A stretch of DNA of 64,000 bases from Roseibium aggregatum (lineage in GTDB: Bacteria; Pseudomonadota; Alphaproteobacteria; Rhizobiales; Stappiaceae): NCBI RefSeq assembly GCF_014692675.1, contig NZ_JABFCZ010000024.1, positions 53,923 through 117,922 of the forward strand, given 5' to 3'. The translations under genes and the position numbers were made by a program. The notes under the pieces were generated by a model that was not told the origin of the DNA, made no database searches, and saw nothing but the letters and a program-made list of their open reading frames with translations. How positions within the stretch are numbered: position 1 is the stretch's first letter; the number at the start of each line of letters is the position of its first letter. This document shows, one piece after another, positions 61,637 through 64,000 of this stretch.

Positions 61637-62292
61637 GCTGCCCCCAGCCGGTAACCGAGCCCGCGTTCGGTCTCGATGATCCCCGCACCCAGCTTCTTGC
61701 GAAGACGGCTGACATGGACCTCGATCGTGTTGCTCTCGACTTCCGTATCGAAGGAATAAAGCCGCTCCTCCAGTTGCCCCTTGGACAGAAGCTGTCCCGG
61801 CCGCTGCAGGAACGCCTCGAACAACACCCACTCACGCGCGGTGAGTTGCACCGCCTTTCCGTCCTTGCGAATGCTGCGCGCGGCAAGATCGATTTCCAGG
61901 GGGCCGTGAACGATGATCGGGTTGGGATTCCCCGTATAACGCCGCGCAACGGACCCGATCCGGGCCGAAAGCTCGGCAAGATCGAAGGGCTTCACCATAT
62001 AGTCGTCGGCGCCGGCGTTCAGCCCGTCGATCCGGTCCGACACCTGATCCAGCGCTGTGAGGATGATGACCGGTGTCACGTCTCCCCTGGACCGCAGGTC
62101 CTTCAGAAACGGAACACCGCGCCCGTCCGGGAGCATAAGGTCGAGCAGAACGAGATTGTATCCTGTACCGGCGATGGCTTCGCGGGCTTCATCAAGCCGA
62201 AGTACCCAGTCGACCGAGTGACCGTCACCCGCAATCTGGTCCCGCACCGCGGTCCCCAGCACAGTGTCATCTTCGATCAGGAGTATCCGCAT
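61633..62292 (-). CDS. OmpR-family response regulator, QseB/PmrA-like
   Basis: A 219-residue regulator from the ATG at 62292; an ATG at 62301 is close. Receiver domain 1-115 with Asp51 (LVLLDLMLPDG), Thr in ILTAL and Lys in YMVKPF; winged-helix DNA-binding domain about 125-219 (TAREWVLFEAFLQRPGQLLSKGQLEERLYSFDTEVESNTIEVHVSRLRKKLG). Pairs with the kinase and probably controls the divergent pepSY operon. Confidence 0.94.
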   Translation of the reverse strand: MRILLIEDDTVLGTAVRDQIAGDGHSVDWVLRLDEAREAIAGTGYNLVLLDLMLPDGRGVPFLKDLRSRGDVTPVIILTALDQVSDRIDGLNAGADDYMVKPFDLAELSARIGSVARRYTGNPNPIIVHGPLEIDLAARSIRKDGKAVQLTAREWVLFEAFLQRPGQLLSKGQLEERLYSFDTEVESNTIEVHVSRLRKKLGAGIIETERGLGYRLGAA

Positions 62293-62339
62293 CGTCCGCA
62301 TTACCTCTAATATCAAGCCAGTATACTTTCGACCGCGCG

Positions 62340-62390
62340 GCTGACGCACAGCTGAAGCAGCAGCGGAACCTGCTTCAGGATCCCGTCAGC
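62340..62390. promoter_or_regulatory. 51-bp symmetric quasi-palindrome between divergent operons
   Basis: Outer arms GCTGACG (62340-62346) and CGTCAGC (62384-62390), a 5-nt spacer on each side, inner arms CTGAAGCAG (62352-62360) and CTGCTTCAG (62370-62378), and a 9-nt centre. Both arm pairs are perfect. It lies 48 nt upstream of the response regulator start and 58 nt upstream of the PepSY start: a shared operator or leader structure. Confidence 0.6.
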
Positions 62391-62447
62391 TTCATAACGC
62401 ATATATCTGCAAAATCGACTGAATGGCCCGGACACGGAGTTTGGCCT

Positions 62448-62762
62448 ATGACAAAGCCCCTGACAATTCTCGCATTCGCGGGCGCAATCCTATGGACAGG
62501 TATCGCCAGTGCCGATGACGATTGTTTCGTCCCCATGACCGACTGGCAACCGCGCGAAGCCGTCACCCAACTGGCCAACGAACAGGGTTGGACCGTCCGC
62601 CGCATCAAGATCCACGACGGCTGCTACGAGATCATCGGCCAGGACGCGCAAGGCCGCTCCATCGAAGCGACCGTTCATCCGGCAACCCTCGATGTGCTCG
62701 AACTGGAGTACAAGGGTGAAGGTGGAAACCGTACCAGGGGGAAGGATGGCCACGATGACTGA
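62448..62762 (+). CDS. PepSY-domain periplasmic protein
   Basis: A 104-residue protein with a Sec signal (MTKPLTILAFAGAILWTGIASA, cleavage near 22) and one PepSY domain (WQPREAVTQLANEQGWTVRRIKIHDGCYEIIGQDAQGRSIEATVHPATLDVLELE). Two Cys may form a disulfide. Small PepSY proteins often sit beside QseBC-type systems and cytochrome b561 genes, as here. It overlaps the next gene by 8 nt. Confidence 0.88.
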   Translation: MTKPLTILAFAGAILWTGIASADDDCFVPMTDWQPREAVTQLANEQGWTVRRIKIHDGCYEIIGQDAQGRSIEATVHPATLDVLELEYKGEGGNRTRGKDGHDD

Positions 62763-63372
62763 TACGGTTCGGGTCTGGGACCCTCTGGTCCGGATATTTC
62801 ACTGGGCACTGGTCGCGGCATTCGCCATCGCGTGGCTGACGGCCGACGAACTCCAGCCGCTTCATGAAATCGCCGGCTATATTGTTGCAGGCCTGATCGC
62901 ATTTCGCGTCCTTTGGGGTGTCCTCGGCACCCGCTACGCCCGCTTCACCCAGTTCCTGCGCGGTCCGGCAACCACCGCCCGGTATCTCTCAGAAACGTTG
63001 CACGGACGGGAAGCGCGTTACATCGGCCATAATCCGGCCGGTGCGGTGATGATCGTGGCAATGCTTCTCACCCTGTCAGGCACCGCCTTCACCGGCTGGC
63101 TGATAGCCGACCCGGCCCGGCAGGCGTTCCTGCCCGATTTGCCGCCAATCGTAGCCTCGGCCCAGGCCGATGAAGACGAATACGGCGAAAGAGGCGGAGA
63201 GCGCGAGGACGCGATCGAGGAACTGCACGAAGTCTTCGCCAACCTGATGCTCCTTCTGGTCGCACTGCATCTCGGCGGTGTAGCCTTTGCCTCCCTCCGT
63301 CATCGGGAAAATCTCGCGCGCGCAATGGTCACTGGCAGCAAAAGAGCCCCGGAGCCTGGCGACGTCGACTGA
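62755..63372 (+). CDS. Cytochrome b561-family membrane protein
   Basis: A 205-residue di-heme b-type cytochrome with four or five helices. Candidate heme His residues are in RIFHWALVAAFAIAW, PLHEIAGYIVAG, IGHNPAGAVMIVAML and LLLVALHLGGVAF. An acidic loop (ADEDEYGERGGEREDAIEELHE) precedes the last helix. ATG at 62755 is chosen over 62746 for ribosome-site spacing. Such proteins move electrons between quinol and a periplasmic or membrane partner. Confidence 0.88.
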   Translation: MTDTVRVWDPLVRIFHWALVAAFAIAWLTADELQPLHEIAGYIVAGLIAFRVLWGVLGTRYARFTQFLRGPATTARYLSETLHGREARYIGHNPAGAVMIVAMLLTLSGTAFTGWLIADPARQAFLPDLPPIVASAQADEDEYGERGGEREDAIEELHEVFANLMLLLVALHLGGVAFASLRHRENLARAMVTGSKRAPEPGDVD

Positions 63373-63410
63373 TATCGGCGGTCAGAACCGGTCATCTCCG
63401 CGCACAAATA

Positions 63411-63448
63411 ATGCCCCGTCCGGAAGATACCCCGGGCGGGGCATTTTC
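63411..63448 (+). terminator. Intrinsic terminator after the cytochrome gene
   Basis: ATGCCCCG (63411-63418) pairs with CGGGGCAT (63437-63444), extended inward by TCCGG with CCGGG-type pairs, followed by TTTT (63444-63447). It separates the cytochrome gene from the Asp/Arg-rich protein gene. Confidence 0.8.
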
Positions 63449-63546
63449 CTGAACGCAAGCTGAAGCAGAAAATCGTTTCCCGTCAGGCAGCGCTCAGTTT
63501 CAAAAGCGAAATTGACTTCATCGGATCACATGGAAGGAGATTCCCG

Positions 63547-63939
63547 ATGAAGAAGACCCTCGCAATCCTCGCAGCAACGACCGCACTGACCGCCGTGATC
63601 GCCCTGCCCGCCTACAGCGGTTTCTTCGGCGCCGGTTCAGGAGAAGGCGGTTTCATCCGTCTTCTGTCCGACCACGAAAAGGGGTCGGCATATCTACAGC
63701 TCGCAAGTGACGACGATGGCCGCCGTGAGTACCGCCGCTCGCGTCGCGACGACGATCGGCGCGGCTACGGCCGGTCGAGGCATGATGACGATGACTACGG
63801 CCACCGTGAAGACGATGACGATGACGACGACGGCGGCCGGTATGGCTCCCGGGCAAATCCGGCCCCCGCCGGGACCGTAGCCCCGCCGCAAAACGGTCTC
63901 TTCGGCAACGGCACCGGACCGAAAGTCCAGGTCAACTGA
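63547..63939 (+). CDS. Secreted Asp/Arg-rich low-complexity protein
   Basis: A 130-residue protein, no family recognised. A signal peptide (MKKTLAILAATTALTAVIALPAYS, about 1-24) is followed by a short Gly-rich part, then residues 55-100 made almost only of Asp, Arg, Gly, Tyr, Ser and His, including a run of seven Asp, and a Pro/Gly-rich tail. The sequence suggests an unfolded, charged periplasmic or surface protein that could bind metal ions or polyanions. GGAG precedes the ATG. It sits downstream of the PepSY-cytochrome genes but after a terminator. Confidence 0.75.
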   Translation: MKKTLAILAATTALTAVIALPAYSGFFGAGSGEGGFIRLLSDHEKGSAYLQLASDDDGRREYRRSRRDDDRRGYGRSRHDDDDYGHREDDDDDDDGGRYGSRANPAPAGTVAPPQNGLFGNGTGPKVQVN

Positions 63940-64000
63940 AAAGACCCGGGGCCGGCCGGCAGAGGGTTCTGGACACCTGCCCCCGGCCCCCGGATTCCCC

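Noticed and set aside
1..64000. CRISPR array, tRNA, rRNA, prophage or integrase
   Set aside because: No regularly spaced repeats, tRNA-like cloverleaf with CCA-type ends, rRNA motifs, or phage or recombinase genes were seen.

Overview
The window is dense, GC-rich bacterial DNA with about 56 protein genes, many ATGA/GTGA-type overlaps, and no rRNA, tRNA or CRISPR array that I could see. The gene mix suggests a metabolically versatile marine or soil alphaproteobacterium, perhaps of the Roseibium/Labrenzia (Stappiaceae) or a related rhizobial type: four peptide/polyamine- or Liv-type ABC importers, a TRAP importer, a box-type aerobic benzoyl-CoA pathway, and several FCD-type GntR regulators. The taxon is an inference; no marker gene is present.

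Layout. (1) 1-5.9 kb: a branched-chain-amino-acid-type ABC importer on the minus strand (binding protein, LivG, LivF, LivH, and LivM cut by the window edge), then a glutathione S-transferase. (2) 5.9-8.7 kb: a LigM/DesA-like, tetrahydrofolate-dependent aryl O-demethylase homologue divergent from a LysR regulator that carries two HTH domains. (3) 8.9-12.7 kb: ExbB-ExbD-ExbD-TonB energy-transducing operon facing an EntS-like MFS exporter. (4) 13.0-18.7 kb: a small surface-glycan island with methyltransferases, a 2OG-Fe(II) oxygenase, a GT2 glycosyltransferase, a hexapeptide acyltransferase and an MptE-like protein. (5) 18.8-20.1 kb: a PuuE-like deacetylase and a SnoaL-like protein, followed by a 268-bp element with 30-bp terminal inverted repeats and nested internal palindromes.

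(6) 20.3-37.0 kb: a nitrogen-heterocycle/amide region. An FCD-GntR regulator is divergent from a plus-strand operon (PotA-, PotD-, PotB-, PotC-like importer, Asp/hydantoin racemase, amidohydrolase/deaminase, ring-opening amidohydrolase of the cyanuric acid amidohydrolase/barbiturase family), followed by a metallo-beta-lactamase-fold hydrolase. It converges on a minus-strand operon (another Pot-type importer, an isochorismatase-type cysteine hydrolase and an unrecognised 275-residue protein). An IPNS-like 2OG oxygenase is divergent from that second importer.

(7) 37.1-55.0 kb: a complete-looking benzoate regulon on the minus strand: Liv-type importer, DUF4863 protein, benzoate-CoA ligase, alpha/beta hydrolase, BoxD-type dehydrogenase, DUF309 protein, BoxC, BoxB, BoxA, thioesterase, BoxR, and a fused enoyl-CoA hydratase/3-hydroxyacyl-CoA dehydrogenase. 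Nine matches to TGCAWTATAWTGCA (TGCA-N6-TGCA) precede five of its transcription units and probably are BoxR operators. (8) 55.3-60.3 kb: mannonate dehydratase, an FCD-GntR regulator and a TRAP importer, a hexuronate module. (9) 60.3-64 kb: a QseBC-like two-component system divergent from a PepSY protein, a cytochrome b561 and an Asp/Arg-rich secreted protein, with a symmetric 51-bp quasi-palindrome between them.

A recurring feature is a strong GC-rich hairpin directly after each of the five solute-binding-protein genes, before the rest of the transporter operon, as expected for differential expression of binding protein over permease.
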